Shown here: in pieces, positions 7,104 to 15,799 of the stretch
Numbering within the stretch: the stretch's first letter is position 1
Layout: the number at the start of each line of letters is the position of its first letter
Origin: Bacteroidales bacterium KHT7
Lineage (GTDB): Bacteria; Bacteroidota; Bacteroidia; Bacteroidales; Bacteroidaceae
Assembly: GCA_900102385.1 (NCBI GenBank)
Contig: FNBQ01000005.1
Span: forward strand, 1-64,000
Direction of reading: 5' to 3'
DNA length: 64,000 nt
Program-made: the position numbers and the translations under genes
Notes under the pieces: model-generated
Seen by the model: the letters and a program-made list of their open reading frames with translations, nothing else
What the model was told of the DNA's origin: nothing
Database searches by the model: none

Positions 7104-9617
7104 TTAAATATTTAGGTTTGAAAGTCGCATTTCGAGGTCGGTCTGGTCAACGCACAGAACCTCACGCGGTTTTGCTCCGCGAGTAGGACCAACAATTCCT
7201 GCTTTCTCCAGCTGGTCCATGATTCTTCCGGCACGGTTGTAACCGATAGAGAACTTTCTCTGAATCAGTGAGGTAGAGCCTTGCTGCATATCAACTATGA
7301 GTTGAGCAGCCTCTTTGAACATTGGGTCGATGTCGCCGTCAATCTGTCCCGTTCCGCCACCTTCGCCGCCTTCCTCCGCAGGAACTTCAGGAAGCATCCA
7401 TGCCGTTGTATAGCCTTGCTGCTTCTCGATGTAGTTGCAGATGTTCTCGACCTCTGGAGTATCAACAAAGGCACACTGGACGCGCACTGGCTCTTCGCCT
7501 TGCAGATAAAGCATGTCGCCTCGTCCGATGAGCTGCTGTGCTCCTGAGCGGTCGAGGATTGTGCGCGAATCCATCATTGCTGCCACGCGGAATGCCACGC
7601 GCGCAGGGAAGTTCGCCTTTATCGTACCTGTGATGATGTTCGTTGTAGGTCGCTGGGTTGCGATAATCATGTGAATGCCGACGGCTCGGGCAAGCTGCGC
7701 GATACGGCAGATAGGAAGTTCGATTTCCTTTCCGGCAGTCATGATTAGGTCGCCGAACTCATCGATGATGACGACGATGTACGGCATAAATCTGTGTCCG
7801 TTGTCCGGATTGAGTTTACGGCTCTTGAACAACTCGTTGTATTCCTTTATGTTACGCACTCTGGCCTTTTTCAGAAGGTCGTAGCGCATATCCATCTCGT
7901 AGCAGAGACTCTTGAGTGTTTGCACAACCTTTGTAACGTCGGTGATGATGGCATCTTCGCCGTCGGGAAGTTTGGCGAGGAAGTGTCGCTCGATAGGCGA
8001 GTAGACGCTGAATTCAACTTTTTTCGGGTCGACCATCACGAGTTTCAGTTCTGCCGGATGCTTCTTGTACAGAAGCGAAGTGATTATCGCGTTCAGTCCA
8101 ACAGACTTACCCATACCTGTTGCTCCGGCAACGAGCATGTGCGGTGCTTTGGCAAGGTCGACCATGAATACCTCGTTCGTAATCGTCTTTCCGAAGGCGA
8201 TAGGCAGAGCCATCTTTGACTCTTGGAAAGTTCGGGTGTTCATGATGCTCTCCATCGAAACAATCTTCTTGTCCTTGTTCGGGACCTCGATACCGATTGT
8301 TCCCTTTCCCGGAATTGGCGCGATGATTCGTATTCCGAGGGCGGCAAGGCTCAGGGCGATATCATTTTCGAGACTCGCAACCTTGCTTATTCTCACGCCT
8401 CGCTGAAGCGTGATTTCGTAGAGCGTGATTGTTGGACCAACGGTTGCCTGAATGCTTGTTATCTCAACGCCGAAGTCGTTCAGAACCTCGGTAATGCGTT
8501 TCTTGTTGGCTTCCTGCTCCTGCTGGTCGATGGTTACGGCATTGTCGCCCATCTTGTTAAGCAGGCTTAACGTAGGAAATTTGTAGAATTCGAGGTCGAG
8601 CCTTGGGTCGTAAGGTGCGAGCGGCTTGCTTGGGTCGATGGCATCGTCGGATGTACCGGCGGTAACATCAAAAACAGGCTCTTTATCGGTGATTTCTACC
8701 TCCGTATTGGCATCGTCTTCTTCGTTCAGACTGTTGATGACGTTCTGTTCATCCTCCACGTTCGGGTCATCGTCAGGCTCGTTGTCAGGCGGTGTAACGG
8801 CTGGCTTCCTTATTGGTTCGGCTGGTTCTGGAATTTGCTCAGGTTCAGCCTCTTCTTCGGCCTCAATTTCTTCTGACAAAGAAGATTCGTCTTCAGATTC
8901 TTCCTCTTCTTCGTCATTTTCGTCTTCTTCATTGTTCATGTCACGGAACCGCTCATCATCTTCAGGCGTCTGCTGACCGATTATAACCTTATCCTTCTTC
9001 TTTCTGTAAGTCGAAAGCGAAGTGAGTTTCTTTAGCAAGATAATTGTCTCGTCGCTGAGGCAGATGGCATAGCAGATTGCGCTGATAAACAGAAAGATGA
9101 TTACTCCGGCTGTGCCAATCTGACCGTTCATCCACTTGAACATATTTATTCCGTGCTGTCCGCCAAATCGGATGAAGAACGGACAGTCGAGAAATTCAAA
9201 GTCAATCATGCCGAACAGAAGCGAGTTCCACAGCATTATGAGCGACAGGTACACGAACCATTTCCACAAGCGGATGCGGAACGATTTGGTGAGTTTCAGT
9301 CCAGCCATAATCATGAAAACCGGGATTACGAAAGCCGGAAATCCGAAACATTTATTTATGAGGTAGTAACTGATTTTAGCACCTCTTATACCCATCATGT
9401 TCTTTATGTTCTCAACAGCGGGTGAGCCGTCTGAAACCTCGCTGTAGTCTTCTGAGCCCGTAGAGAGAAACGACAGGAAAGCCAAGATGATGAAAATGGC
9501 TATGCCTATAAGAATTATGCCGGCAATCGGGCATATCTTCTCGCTGTCGAGCATCTTACGCGCTTCTTCGGTTGCTTTTGTTTGGAATGTATCTTTGTTG
9601 TTTGACTTGTTTGCCAT
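7104..9617 (-). CDS. ftsK: FtsK/SpoIIIE DNA translocase
   Basis: 837 aa. Four membrane helices occupy roughly residues 28-190, then a long Asp/Glu-rich linker (~218-345), then the RecA-like motor with Walker A GATGMGKS (~490-497) and Walker B VVIIDEFGDL, and a C-terminal gamma domain (ending with GYNRAGRIMDQLEKAGIVG) that reads KOPS-type polarity sequences. FtsK pumps chromosome termini through the division septum and helps XerCD resolve dimers. It heads a four-gene minus-strand operon (ftsK, lolA-like, DUF5687, ABC ATPase). The linker is much more acidic than in E. coli, as is common in Bacteroidetes. Confidence 0.97.
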   Translation of the reverse strand: MANKSNNKDTFQTKATEEARKMLDSEKICPIAGIILIGIAIFIILAFLSFLSTGSEDYSEVSDGSPAVENIKNMMGIRGAKISYYLINKCFGFPAFVIPVFMIMAGLKLTKSFRIRLWKWFVYLSLIMLWNSLLFGMIDFEFLDCPFFIRFGGQHGINMFKWMNGQIGTAGVIIFLFISAICYAICLSDETIILLKKLTSLSTYRKKKDKVIIGQQTPEDDERFRDMNNEEDENDEEEEESEDESSLSEEIEAEEEAEPEQIPEPAEPIRKPAVTPPDNEPDDDPNVEDEQNVINSLNEEDDANTEVEITDKEPVFDVTAGTSDDAIDPSKPLAPYDPRLDLEFYKFPTLSLLNKMGDNAVTIDQQEQEANKKRITEVLNDFGVEITSIQATVGPTITLYEITLQRGVRISKVASLENDIALSLAALGIRIIAPIPGKGTIGIEVPNKDKKIVSMESIMNTRTFQESKMALPIAFGKTITNEVFMVDLAKAPHMLVAGATGMGKSVGLNAIITSLLYKKHPAELKLVMVDPKKVEFSVYSPIERHFLAKLPDGEDAIITDVTKVVQTLKSLCYEMDMRYDLLKKARVRNIKEYNELFKSRKLNPDNGHRFMPYIVVIIDEFGDLIMTAGKEIELPICRIAQLARAVGIHMIIATQRPTTNIITGTIKANFPARVAFRVAAMMDSRTILDRSGAQQLIGRGDMLYLQGEEPVRVQCAFVDTPEVENICNYIEKQQGYTTAWMLPEVPAEEGGEGGGTGQIDGDIDPMFKEAAQLIVDMQQGSTSLIQRKFSIGYNRAGRIMDQLEKAGIVGPTRGAKPREVLCVDQTDLEMRLSNLNI

Positions 9618-9639
9618 ACTGGTTTATCAAAATTTTGTG

Positions 9640-9647
9640 CAAATGTA
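9640..9647 (-). promoter_or_regulatory. Promoter -7 element for the ftsK operon
   Basis: Minus strand reads TACATTTG, about 20 bp upstream of the ftsK start codon. No good -33 TTTG is visible at the expected distance. Confidence 0.5.
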
Positions 9648-9691
9648 GTTGAAAAATTGGTAAAAAACATCTATGTAAGGAAGTTTTTATA

Positions 9692-9699
9692 TAATTTTG
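9692..9699 (+). promoter_or_regulatory. Promoter -7 element for the DUF5063-exonuclease-methyltransferase operon
   Basis: TAATTTTG fits TAnnTTTG and would start transcription near 9706, only about 10 nt before the first ATG at 9717; starting translation at the second ATG (9741) would give a more usual leader. Confidence 0.5.
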
Positions 9700-9716
9700 T
9701 AACTTAAAACGAATAT

Positions 9717-10241
9717 ATGGAAGGAAAAGATTCTATAATAATGAACCGCGATGTAGTGGAGTTCGTTACCGTTTCTGTTGAATTCTGCGCTTTTCTTGAG
9801 AAGTTCGAAAAAATCACGCGCAGGGAAATGGCTGGCTACATGCTCAAGGTTTTACCACTTATATACATTAAAGCAACGCTTTTGCCCAAGATTGATGCTA
9901 TTGGTATGGGAGAGGTCGAATCGTTTGTAAAGGAAGACGATTACGAAGCGGTGCGCAGTTATGTGTCGATGAATTTTGCCGACCTTGATACTTATCTCGA
10001 TGTATTCGTCGAGGATTTCAAGTATAGCGAAACACCGGTGATGAAGACAATTTCCGAGGATATTGCCGACATCTATCAGGATGTGCGCGACTTTGTGTCA
10101 AACTATCGTTCGGGAGTCGAGGACATCGTTGTCGATGCGCTTGCCCAAGTAAAGGAAAATTTCGAGATGTTCTGGGGGCAGAAACTGGTGAACACAATGC
10201 GTGCCATTCACGAGGTTTATTACAACGAGAGCGAAGAATGA
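9717..10241 (+). CDS. DUF5063 family protein
   Basis: 174 aa, soluble, almost entirely helical, acidic. The pattern VEFVTVSVEFCAFLEKFE near the N-terminus, LPLIYIKATLLP in the middle and a long C-terminal helix (VVDALAQVKENFEMFWGQKL) fit DUF5063, a Bacteroidetes family of unknown function. It overlaps the following exonuclease gene by 4 bp (ATGA), so translation is probably coupled, and the pair recurs in Bacteroidales as far as I know. The start could be ATG 9741 (MNRDVVEF), which fits the promoter position better. Confidence 0.8.
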   Translation: MEGKDSIIMNRDVVEFVTVSVEFCAFLEKFEKITRREMAGYMLKVLPLIYIKATLLPKIDAIGMGEVESFVKEDDYEAVRSYVSMNFADLDTYLDVFVEDFKYSETPVMKTISEDIADIYQDVRDFVSNYRSGVEDIVVDALAQVKENFEMFWGQKLVNTMRAIHEVYYNESEE

Positions 10242-10882
10242 AACAACTATATAATAAGGTTGACAAGAAGAGCATAGCCGAGATGGAACGCGTGCTCTTC
10301 GACGGAAAGATTGTGGTAGTGCAGAGTCAGCGCGAGGCTGAATCGGCTGTGAAATATTTGTTGGAGCAGGATATTCTGGGCTTCGACACCGAGACTCGTC
10401 CAAGTTTCAGAAAGGGTGTTGAATATAAGGTGTCGCTTGTGCAGTGTGCCTCTCGCGAGATGTGCTTCCTCTTCAGACTGAATCTCATCGGAATGCCCGA
10501 TTGCTTGATAAAACTTCTCGAAGACCTCACCGTTCCGAAGGTCGGTCTGTCGCTGAAGGACGATTTCAGCCAACTTCATAAGCGTGCAGGATTCACCCCC
10601 GGAGATTTCTACGAACTTCAGCAGTATGTAAAGACATTCGGCATCGAAGACCAGAGCCTTCAGAAACTCTATGCTAACGTGTTCGGACGAAAGATTTCGA
10701 AGGGACAGCGACTAACCAACTGGGAGGCGCCTGTTCTCACCGAGGCTCAGAAAAAATATGCGGCAACCGATGCGTGGGCGTGCATCATGCTCTACGAGGA
10801 ACTCGAACGCCTGCGGGCATCAAACGATTACGAAATTATAAAAATGGTTGAACCAGAGGAGGTTCCGGCCGAAAATAATTGA
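10238..10882 (+). CDS. 3'-5' exonuclease, DEDDy (RNase D-like) family
   Basis: 214 aa. The DEDDy exonuclease motifs are visible: I, GFDTETRP (Asp and Glu, ~res 46-52); II, VGLSLKDDFSQL (Asp); III, YAATDAWA (Tyr and Asp). These bind two metal ions and cleave nucleotides from 3' ends. Length fits the single-domain form without HRDC domains, so RNA or DNA substrate is not certain. It overlaps DUF5063 by 4 bp and is followed 3 bp later by the rRNA methyltransferase gene, which suggests a role in RNA metabolism. Confidence in the fold is high, in the exact substrate low. Confidence 0.9.
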   Translation: MKQLYNKVDKKSIAEMERVLFDGKIVVVQSQREAESAVKYLLEQDILGFDTETRPSFRKGVEYKVSLVQCASREMCFLFRLNLIGMPDCLIKLLEDLTVPKVGLSLKDDFSQLHKRAGFTPGDFYELQQYVKTFGIEDQSLQKLYANVFGRKISKGQRLTNWEAPVLTEAQKKYAATDAWACIMLYEELERLRASNDYEIIKMVEPEEVPAENN

Positions 10883-10885
10883 TAT

Positions 10886-12070
10886 ATGGCATATAACACA
10901 CTATATTTAAAAAAAGGTAAGGATGAATCGTTGAAGCGTTTTCATCCTTGGGTTTTTTCTGGCGCTTTGCAGCAGATTCCTTCGGACTTGGAAGAAGGCT
11001 CAATTGTGAGGGTTCTTGACAACGATGGAAAGTTCATCGCCGTAGGTCATTGGCAGATAGGCAGCATCGCCGTCCGCGTGCTTTCTTTCGACGACGAGGA
11101 GATAAACTTCGATTTTTGGAAACGTCGCCTGAAGGTTGCCGACGATGTGCGCCGAAGCATCGGTGTGGCTGGCAGAGCCGACAACACAACATATCGAATG
11201 GTTCACGGCGAGGGCGACAATCTTCCGGGATTGGTTATCGACCGCTACGGAAGCACCGTCGTTATGCAGGCTCATTCTGTTGGAATGCATGCGTGTCGAG
11301 AGGAGATTGCCAAGGCTATCGTTGATGTGATGAACGGCGAGGTTGAGAATGTTTACTACAAGAGTGAGACGACGCTTCCGTTCAAGGCCGACTTGAATCA
11401 GGAAAACGGCTTCTTGATTGGCGGAAGCAAGGATAACGTGGCTCTTGAGAATGGCCTGAAGTTCCATGTCGATTGGTTGAAAGGTCAGAAGACTGGTTTC
11501 TTCGTTGACCAGCGCGACAACCGAAGCCTTCTGGAGCATTATGCCAAGGGACGCAGCGTTCTTAATATGTTCTGTTATACTGGCGGATTCTCGTTCTATG
11601 CAATGCGCGGCGGAGCGAAGTTGGTTCACTCGGTAGACAGTTCGGCTAAGGCTATAGACCTTACAAATGCCAACGTAGAACTTAACTTTCCGGGCGATGA
11701 ACGTCACAAGGCCTATGCCGAAGACGCCTTCAAGTATCTCGAAGCAATGGGCGACCAGTATGATTTGATAATTCTCGACCCTCCTGCGTTTGCAAAGCAC
11801 AAAGATGCCCTCCGCAATGCGCTGAGAGGATATACAAAACTAAATGCCAAGGCTTTCGAGAAGATTAAGCCGGGTGGAATCTTGTTTACCTTCAGTTGTT
11901 CTCAGGCAGTGAATAAAGACCAGTTCCGTATGGCGGTGTTTACGGCAGCGGCACAGAGTGGCAGAAGTGTTAGAATTCTTCATCAGCTTCATCAGCCAGC
12001 CGACCATCCAATAAACATCTACCATCCCGAAGGCGAGTATCTGAAAGGCTTGGTACTGTATGTGGAATAA
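10886..12070 (+). CDS. rlmI: RlmI-type 23S rRNA cytosine-5 methyltransferase
   Basis: 394 aa. An N-terminal PUA-like domain (HPWVFSGALQQI, residues ~1-75) binds RNA. The Rossmann-fold domain carries the SAM motif LNMFCYTGGFSFYAMRGGA, the DPPAF motif (LIILDPPAFAKHK) and FSCSQAV with the likely catalytic Cys. This is the architecture of RlmI, which in E. coli makes m5C at position 1962 of 23S rRNA using SAM. The target position here is inferred from the family. Third gene of the operon starting at 9717, closed by a strong terminator. Confidence 0.9.
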   Translation: MAYNTLYLKKGKDESLKRFHPWVFSGALQQIPSDLEEGSIVRVLDNDGKFIAVGHWQIGSIAVRVLSFDDEEINFDFWKRRLKVADDVRRSIGVAGRADNTTYRMVHGEGDNLPGLVIDRYGSTVVMQAHSVGMHACREEIAKAIVDVMNGEVENVYYKSETTLPFKADLNQENGFLIGGSKDNVALENGLKFHVDWLKGQKTGFFVDQRDNRSLLEHYAKGRSVLNMFCYTGGFSFYAMRGGAKLVHSVDSSAKAIDLTNANVELNFPGDERHKAYAEDAFKYLEAMGDQYDLIILDPPAFAKHKDALRNALRGYTKLNAKAFEKIKPGGILFTFSCSQAVNKDQFRMAVFTAAAQSGRSVRILHQLHQPADHPINIYHPEGEYLKGLVLYVE

Positions 12071-12113
12071 AAAAATAGGATAGTGTATCTCTCTACACTA
12101 TCCTAATTTTTTT
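12069..12113 (+). terminator. Intrinsic terminator after the RlmI gene
   Basis: TAGGATAGTGTA (12076-12087) pairs perfectly with TACACTATCCTA (12094-12105) over a 6-base loop, flanked by A and T runs. Confidence 0.9.
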
Positions 12114-12141
12114 GTTGCCTTTTACTGTAGTAAAGTAAGCA

Positions 12142-12206
12142 AAAAAAGAAGGTTGTCCTCCCGACAACCAATCTTTAATAACCTTTAATCTAATACCATG
12201 AAAAAC
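12142..12206 (-). ncRNA. Candidate small RNA with own promoter and terminator
   Basis: On the minus strand a promoter (TATCTTTG at 12213-12220) would start RNA near 12206. About 35 nt later comes a 7-bp GC-rich hairpin, GGTTGTC (12163-12169 complement) with GACAACC (12151-12157 complement) and a 5-base loop, followed by TTCTTTTTTT. The predicted RNA is ~65 nt, contains ATTAGATTAAAGGTTATTAAAG and has no credible coding frame. Read on the plus strand the same DNA looks like a short leader with ATGAAAAACACGGTGCAAAG, which could mislead annotators. I believe similar sequence recurs in Prevotella and Bacteroides intergenic regions, but this is from memory. Confidence 0.55.
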
Positions 12207-12212
12207 ACGGTG

Positions 12213-12242
12213 CAAAGATATTGATAAATTATGTTATTCAAC
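12213..12242 (-). promoter_or_regulatory. Promoter of the candidate small RNA
   Basis: Minus strand: GTTG near 12239-12242, an 18-bp spacer, then TATCTTTG (12213-12220), a full match to the -7 consensus. Confidence 0.55.
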
Positions 12243-12338
12243 ATAAAACTATTAAAAATCTTTATCTGTTTAACATTTTTTAACATTTGTAAAATTTTTA
12301 TCTTTAATAAACACCATAATTTTGCAGTTATATTAAAA

Positions 12339-12346
12339 TATGTTTG
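12339..12346 (+). promoter_or_regulatory. Promoter -7 element for the bifunctional nuclease-rsmE operon
   Basis: TATGTTTG matches TAnnTTTG, 32 bp before the ATG. A TTTG at 12321-12324 is 14 bp upstream, shorter than the usual spacing. Confidence 0.45.
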
Positions 12347-12377
12347 TATTTTAGCACTTTAAAAGTTCGAAAAACTA

Positions 12378-12920
12378 ATGGTAGAGTTGGAATTGGTTGG
12401 ATTTGCGGAACTGAGGAAAATATCTTCGTTTTACACAATGTGTCTGCACGAGAAGGGCGGGACACGCAAACTTCTTGTGCCTATTGGAGATGTTGAATAT
12501 GCATTCTTGCAGAGGCTCGACCTCAGAAACAGAAGAGTGCGTCAGCTCATGCCCGATGTGGTTAACAACTTGTTGACCAAACTTAATTACAAACTCGACA
12601 TGGTTGTAATAAAAGGTGTCAGTCACGGCATTTTCAGTTCAGATATTGTGGTATCGCCGAAAGATGGCGGCGAAAGCATCACTCTCGACTGCCGCCTGAC
12701 CGATGCCGTGTCGATGGCTATCGTTACCGAGGCTCCGATTTTTGTGAAGAAAGAAGTTCTTGATGCCGAGTATGCAAGCAAGGCGAGGGGAGACAGAGAG
12801 ATGCTCTCGTTAAACAGTCTGCCAACAAGTATTCTGAAAGAGGCGATGGACATGGCGGTGAAGTCTGAAAACTACGAGCTTGCCGCACAACTCCGAAATG
12901 AAATAAACATGAGAAAATAA
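12378..12920 (+). CDS. Bifunctional nuclease (BFN/DUF151) family protein with UVR motif
   Basis: 180 aa. Residues ~1-135 match the DUF151/bifunctional nuclease domain (VPIGDVEYAFLQRLDLRNRRV, then DVVNNLLTKLNYKLDMVVIKG, CRLTDAVSMAIVTEAPIFV with the LxDAVAxA core). Residues ~150-178 form a UvrB/UvrC (UVR)-like helical hairpin (SENYELAAQLRNEIN). Plant members have RNase and DNase activity; the bacterial role is not settled. It ends directly before the rsmE start codon with no gap, so the two are surely co-transcribed. Confidence 0.88.
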   Translation: MVELELVGFAELRKISSFYTMCLHEKGGTRKLLVPIGDVEYAFLQRLDLRNRRVRQLMPDVVNNLLTKLNYKLDMVVIKGVSHGIFSSDIVVSPKDGGESITLDCRLTDAVSMAIVTEAPIFVKKEVLDAEYASKARGDREMLSLNSLPTSILKEAMDMAVKSENYELAAQLRNEINMRK

Positions 12921-13691
12921 ATGAAAGAGGTCAGATTCTTTTATGTGCCAGATGCAAAGTCTGGTATCTTGCCAAGTGATGAGGCTTCGCATTGTGCAAG
13001 GGTTCTTCGCCTGAAAGAGGGCGACGAGTTGATGCTTGCCGATGGACATGGCGTATTCTACAAGGCGCAACTCACGGCTGTGAGCAACCACAAGTGCCTT
13101 TACTCGATAATTGAAGAAGATGTTCAGAAAAAGGCTTGGGAAGGAAATATCCACATTGCGGTGGCCCCGACCAAGAATATGGACCGAATTGAGTGGTTTG
13201 CCGAGAAAGCGACCGAAATTGGTATCGACAGACTTTCGTTTTTGAACTGTCGCTTTTCTGAACGCACGGTTATAAAGAATGAGCGAGTGGAGAAAATCCT
13301 TGTGTCTGCGTTGAAACAGAGCCACAAGGCATTCATGCCGCAACTCGACGAGATGATGCCTTTCAAGAAGTTTGTCGAGGAGGCCGATGCCGAAGACAAG
13401 TTCATTTGCCATTGCTACGACGAGGGCGATTTGGCTGACGATTGTCGCGAAACTCCAGCAGAAGAAGCGCGAATTGTCGACGGAAAGCCGTTGCTTCACG
13501 ACCTTCTTTGCCGTGGCAAGAAAACGCTTGTGATGGTCGGCCCAGAAGGCGATTTCAGCATCGACGAGGTTGAGTTCGCCCTTCGTCACGGATTCCGTTC
13601 TGTTAGCCTTGGCAAAAGCAGGCTTCGCACCGAGACGGCGGCTCTCACTGCCGTTCACATGATGTGGCTTGTGAATCAGAACTGCGATTAA
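12921..13691 (+). CDS. rsmE: 16S rRNA m3U1498 methyltransferase RsmE
   Basis: 256 aa. The N-terminal PUA-like part (ASHCARVLRLKEGDEL) is followed by a SPOUT-fold domain with the SAM-binding trefoil-knot motifs LVMVGPEGDFSIDE and SLGKSRLRTETAAL. In place of the common GPEGG there is GPEGD. RsmE methylates N3 of U1498 in 16S rRNA using SAM. The length is typical, and the start is fixed by its position right after the upstream stop codon. The next gene, a DUF4836 lipoprotein, starts 26 bp later and probably belongs to the same operon. Confidence 0.95.
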   Translation: MKEVRFFYVPDAKSGILPSDEASHCARVLRLKEGDELMLADGHGVFYKAQLTAVSNHKCLYSIIEEDVQKKAWEGNIHIAVAPTKNMDRIEWFAEKATEIGIDRLSFLNCRFSERTVIKNERVEKILVSALKQSHKAFMPQLDEMMPFKKFVEEADAEDKFICHCYDEGDLADDCRETPAEEARIVDGKPLLHDLLCRGKKTLVMVGPEGDFSIDEVEFALRHGFRSVSLGKSRLRTETAALTAVHMMWLVNQNCD

Positions 13692-13717
13692 ACGTATAAT
13701 CAAAATAATCTAATCAG

Positions 13718-15151
13718 ATGAAACGAATTTTTGTTGCTTTAGTCTGCGCTCTGCTGCTGGTAGCGTGCAGCCAGGACGATTACACAAACGTCATTCCTGC
13801 CAATTCTAAGGCGGTTGTGTATTTCGATTTAAAGAGTATTGCCGTAAAGTCGGGCATTGGCGAGCTCAATTATCAGAATGAATTGCTCGGCAAACTTAAC
13901 AGCAGTGATAGTAAGAACGACAAGGAACTGTCAAAATATATCGAAGATCCGACCGAAATTGGACTCGATTTCGGCAAAAGAATCTATGGATTCTACACGG
14001 CTAACGATTATTTCTGCATCACAGCCAAGATGAACGACGAGTCGGATTTCGAGGAATTTCTTGAATTTGTAAAGAAACAGGGCTTGGCTTCGGCCGTTAC
14101 CGAGAAGAACGGTGTTAAGTATGCCGAACTTTATGGCTCGGTTCAAGTTGCCTTCAACGACAACACATGCCTTTTCTCGATGGGTACAGGCAACGTTGTG
14201 AAGAACACGCTCACTCAGCTTCTGTCGCAGAGTAAGGAAGAAAGTTTTGCGGCTTCTACGCGATTCGAGAAACTTGTGGCGACAAACAAGGATATTGCGT
14301 TGCTCACTTCACTCGACATCGTTCCGAAGGAGTATGTAGGATATTTCCGCGTAGGATTGCCTGAAACAGTTGATAACGATAAAATATGTTTCCTCAGTAC
14401 CTTGAATTTTGACAATGGCGAGATGGTTTTCAAAGGACAGGCTTTCTCTGACGTTGCTCAAGTTCAGAAGATGCTCGACGAGAAGTCTGGCGCATTCGGT
14501 AAACTCGAAGGAACGTTCTTTTCAAAAGTTCCATACGATGGCAAATGTTCGGCGTTGGCAGTTGTAAATTGCGCGTCGGGCGATAAATTGCTCGACTTCT
14601 GCCGAAAAATCCCGGCATTGCGCACTATGCTCATTGGCATGAACATGAATTTCGAGGCCGATGCTATGCTGAAATCTGCCAAGGGCGATATTCAGTTTAC
14701 TGCCGTGAATGCCGATAATTTCTTGGTTCAGACTAATGTATCGGATGTTGCTTTTGCCGGTGGCAAGGAAAGCTATAGGATTGAAGCTGGCGAGAAATCT
14801 GCTTTTGTAAATGTCAAAGACAAGGTGTTGAAGATTTCGAACGGTGAGGCTACATTAAATTCAGCATCAAAGCTTGCCGCTCCGAAGTTGCTCGATGTTA
14901 AATCTGGCAGTTTCAAGGGTGTCGACCTAAAGAAAAAATCGTTCTTCGCTGCCTTTATGGTGGGCGAATTGATGACGCAGAATATGGTTCAGAAAGAACT
15001 GTCGTCTGTCGGAGTGTATGCCAATTATGCTCGCGGTGTTTTCAACAATGTAGACGCTGTTGTTCTGGCATCCGAGGGCAATAATGATATTGAATTTCAT
15101 GTAATGATGAAGGATTCGAAAATAAACTTTTTAAAGCAAATTTGGAAATAG
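13718..15151 (+). CDS. DUF4836-like lipoprotein
   Basis: 477 aa with a lipoprotein signal (lipobox LLVACSQDD, Cys at ~17). The opening of the mature part, VIPANSKAVVYFDLKSIAVK, is the characteristic start of DUF4836 proteins, which resemble solute-independent surface or periplasmic lipoproteins of Bacteroidetes. The rest is an alternating alpha/beta pattern without catalytic motifs I recognise. It sits between rsmE and a LolD/FtsX-like ABC pair only 3 bp downstream, so it may be the extracytoplasmic partner of that transporter. That link is inference from gene order. Confidence 0.78.
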   Translation: MKRIFVALVCALLLVACSQDDYTNVIPANSKAVVYFDLKSIAVKSGIGELNYQNELLGKLNSSDSKNDKELSKYIEDPTEIGLDFGKRIYGFYTANDYFCITAKMNDESDFEEFLEFVKKQGLASAVTEKNGVKYAELYGSVQVAFNDNTCLFSMGTGNVVKNTLTQLLSQSKEESFAASTRFEKLVATNKDIALLTSLDIVPKEYVGYFRVGLPETVDNDKICFLSTLNFDNGEMVFKGQAFSDVAQVQKMLDEKSGAFGKLEGTFFSKVPYDGKCSALAVVNCASGDKLLDFCRKIPALRTMLIGMNMNFEADAMLKSAKGDIQFTAVNADNFLVQTNVSDVAFAGGKESYRIEAGEKSAFVNVKDKVLKISNGEATLNSASKLAAPKLLDVKSGSFKGVDLKKKSFFAAFMVGELMTQNMVQKELSSVGVYANYARGVFNNVDAVVLASEGNNDIEFHVMMKDSKINFLKQIWK

Positions 15152-15154
15152 AAG

Positions 15155-15799
15155 ATGGAAAGTATTGAACTGAAGAACACCCTTCCGCAAGTGTTTGCCA
15201 GTCGAGACTCGGTTGAGAGCGACGTGTGGCACAAGGAAATTGCGCTTCAGAAAGGAAAGTTGTATCTGCTCGAGGCAAATTCGGGAACAGGAAAGTCGTC
15301 TTTTTGCAGTTACATTTTTGGTTACAGAAAAGATTATCAGGGTATTATCTGTTTCGACGGAAAGAATATCAACAATCTTACCACATCGCAGTGGGTAGAT
15401 GTCAGAAAGAATCATATCTCAATGCTGTGGCAGGAACTTAGGCTCTTTCCGGAACTCACAGCGTTCGATAATGTGTTGATAAAGAATAACCTGACGGGTT
15501 TTCAGAAGAAAAAACAGATTGACGAGTGGTTCGAGATGCTCGGCATTGCCGACAAGAAGGACGCAAAAATCGGTCGCATGAGTTTCGGACAGCAGCAGCG
15601 CGTGGCTATGATTAGGGCCCTCTGCCAGCCATTCGACTTCATTTTTGCCGACGAACCGATAAGCCATCTCGACGACCGTAACAGCGAGATTATGGCTTCA
15701 ATCATGATGACCGAGGCAAAGCGTCAGGGTGCAGGCGTTATCGTAACAAGTATTGGAAAGCACATGGTGCTCGATTATGAAAGGGTTTTGAAATTATGA
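15155..15799 (+). CDS. ABC transporter ATP-binding protein, LolD-like
   Basis: 214 aa. Walker A is EANSGTGKSSF (~46-56), the signature is MSFGQQQR, Walker B is FIFADEPISHLDD. Compact size and close linkage to an FtsX-type permease fit the MacB/LolD/FtsE branch, whose members power mechanotransmission or lipoprotein release rather than classic substrate transport. The stop codon overlaps the permease start by 4 bp. The H-loop region is unusual (VIVTSIGKHMV): a Ser-Ile-Gly where most members have a T/SHD motif, with the His displaced. This may lower ATPase activity and deserves checking. Confidence 0.88.
   Translation: MESIELKNTLPQVFASRDSVESDVWHKEIALQKGKLYLLEANSGTGKSSFCSYIFGYRKDYQGIICFDGKNINNLTTSQWVDVRKNHISMLWQELRLFPELTAFDNVLIKNNLTGFQKKKQIDEWFEMLGIADKKDAKIGRMSFGQQQRVAMIRALCQPFDFIFADEPISHLDDRNSEIMASIMMTEAKRQGAGVIVTSIGKHMVLDYERVLKL

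Larger units (their letters stand above)
12071..12377. other. Intergenic region with a terminator and a likely small RNA
   Basis: This 307-bp gap holds the RlmI terminator, a minus-strand small RNA candidate at 12142-12206, AT-rich sequence without open frames, and the promoter of the next operon near 12339. Confidence 0.7.

Noticed and set aside
11000-11800. 266-codon minus-strand frame inside the RlmI gene
   Set aside because: Antisense to a gene with clear methyltransferase motifs; a shadow of codon bias.
12810-13703. 297-codon minus-strand frame over rsmE
   Set aside because: The plus strand has the clear RsmE motifs; the antisense frame has no family features.
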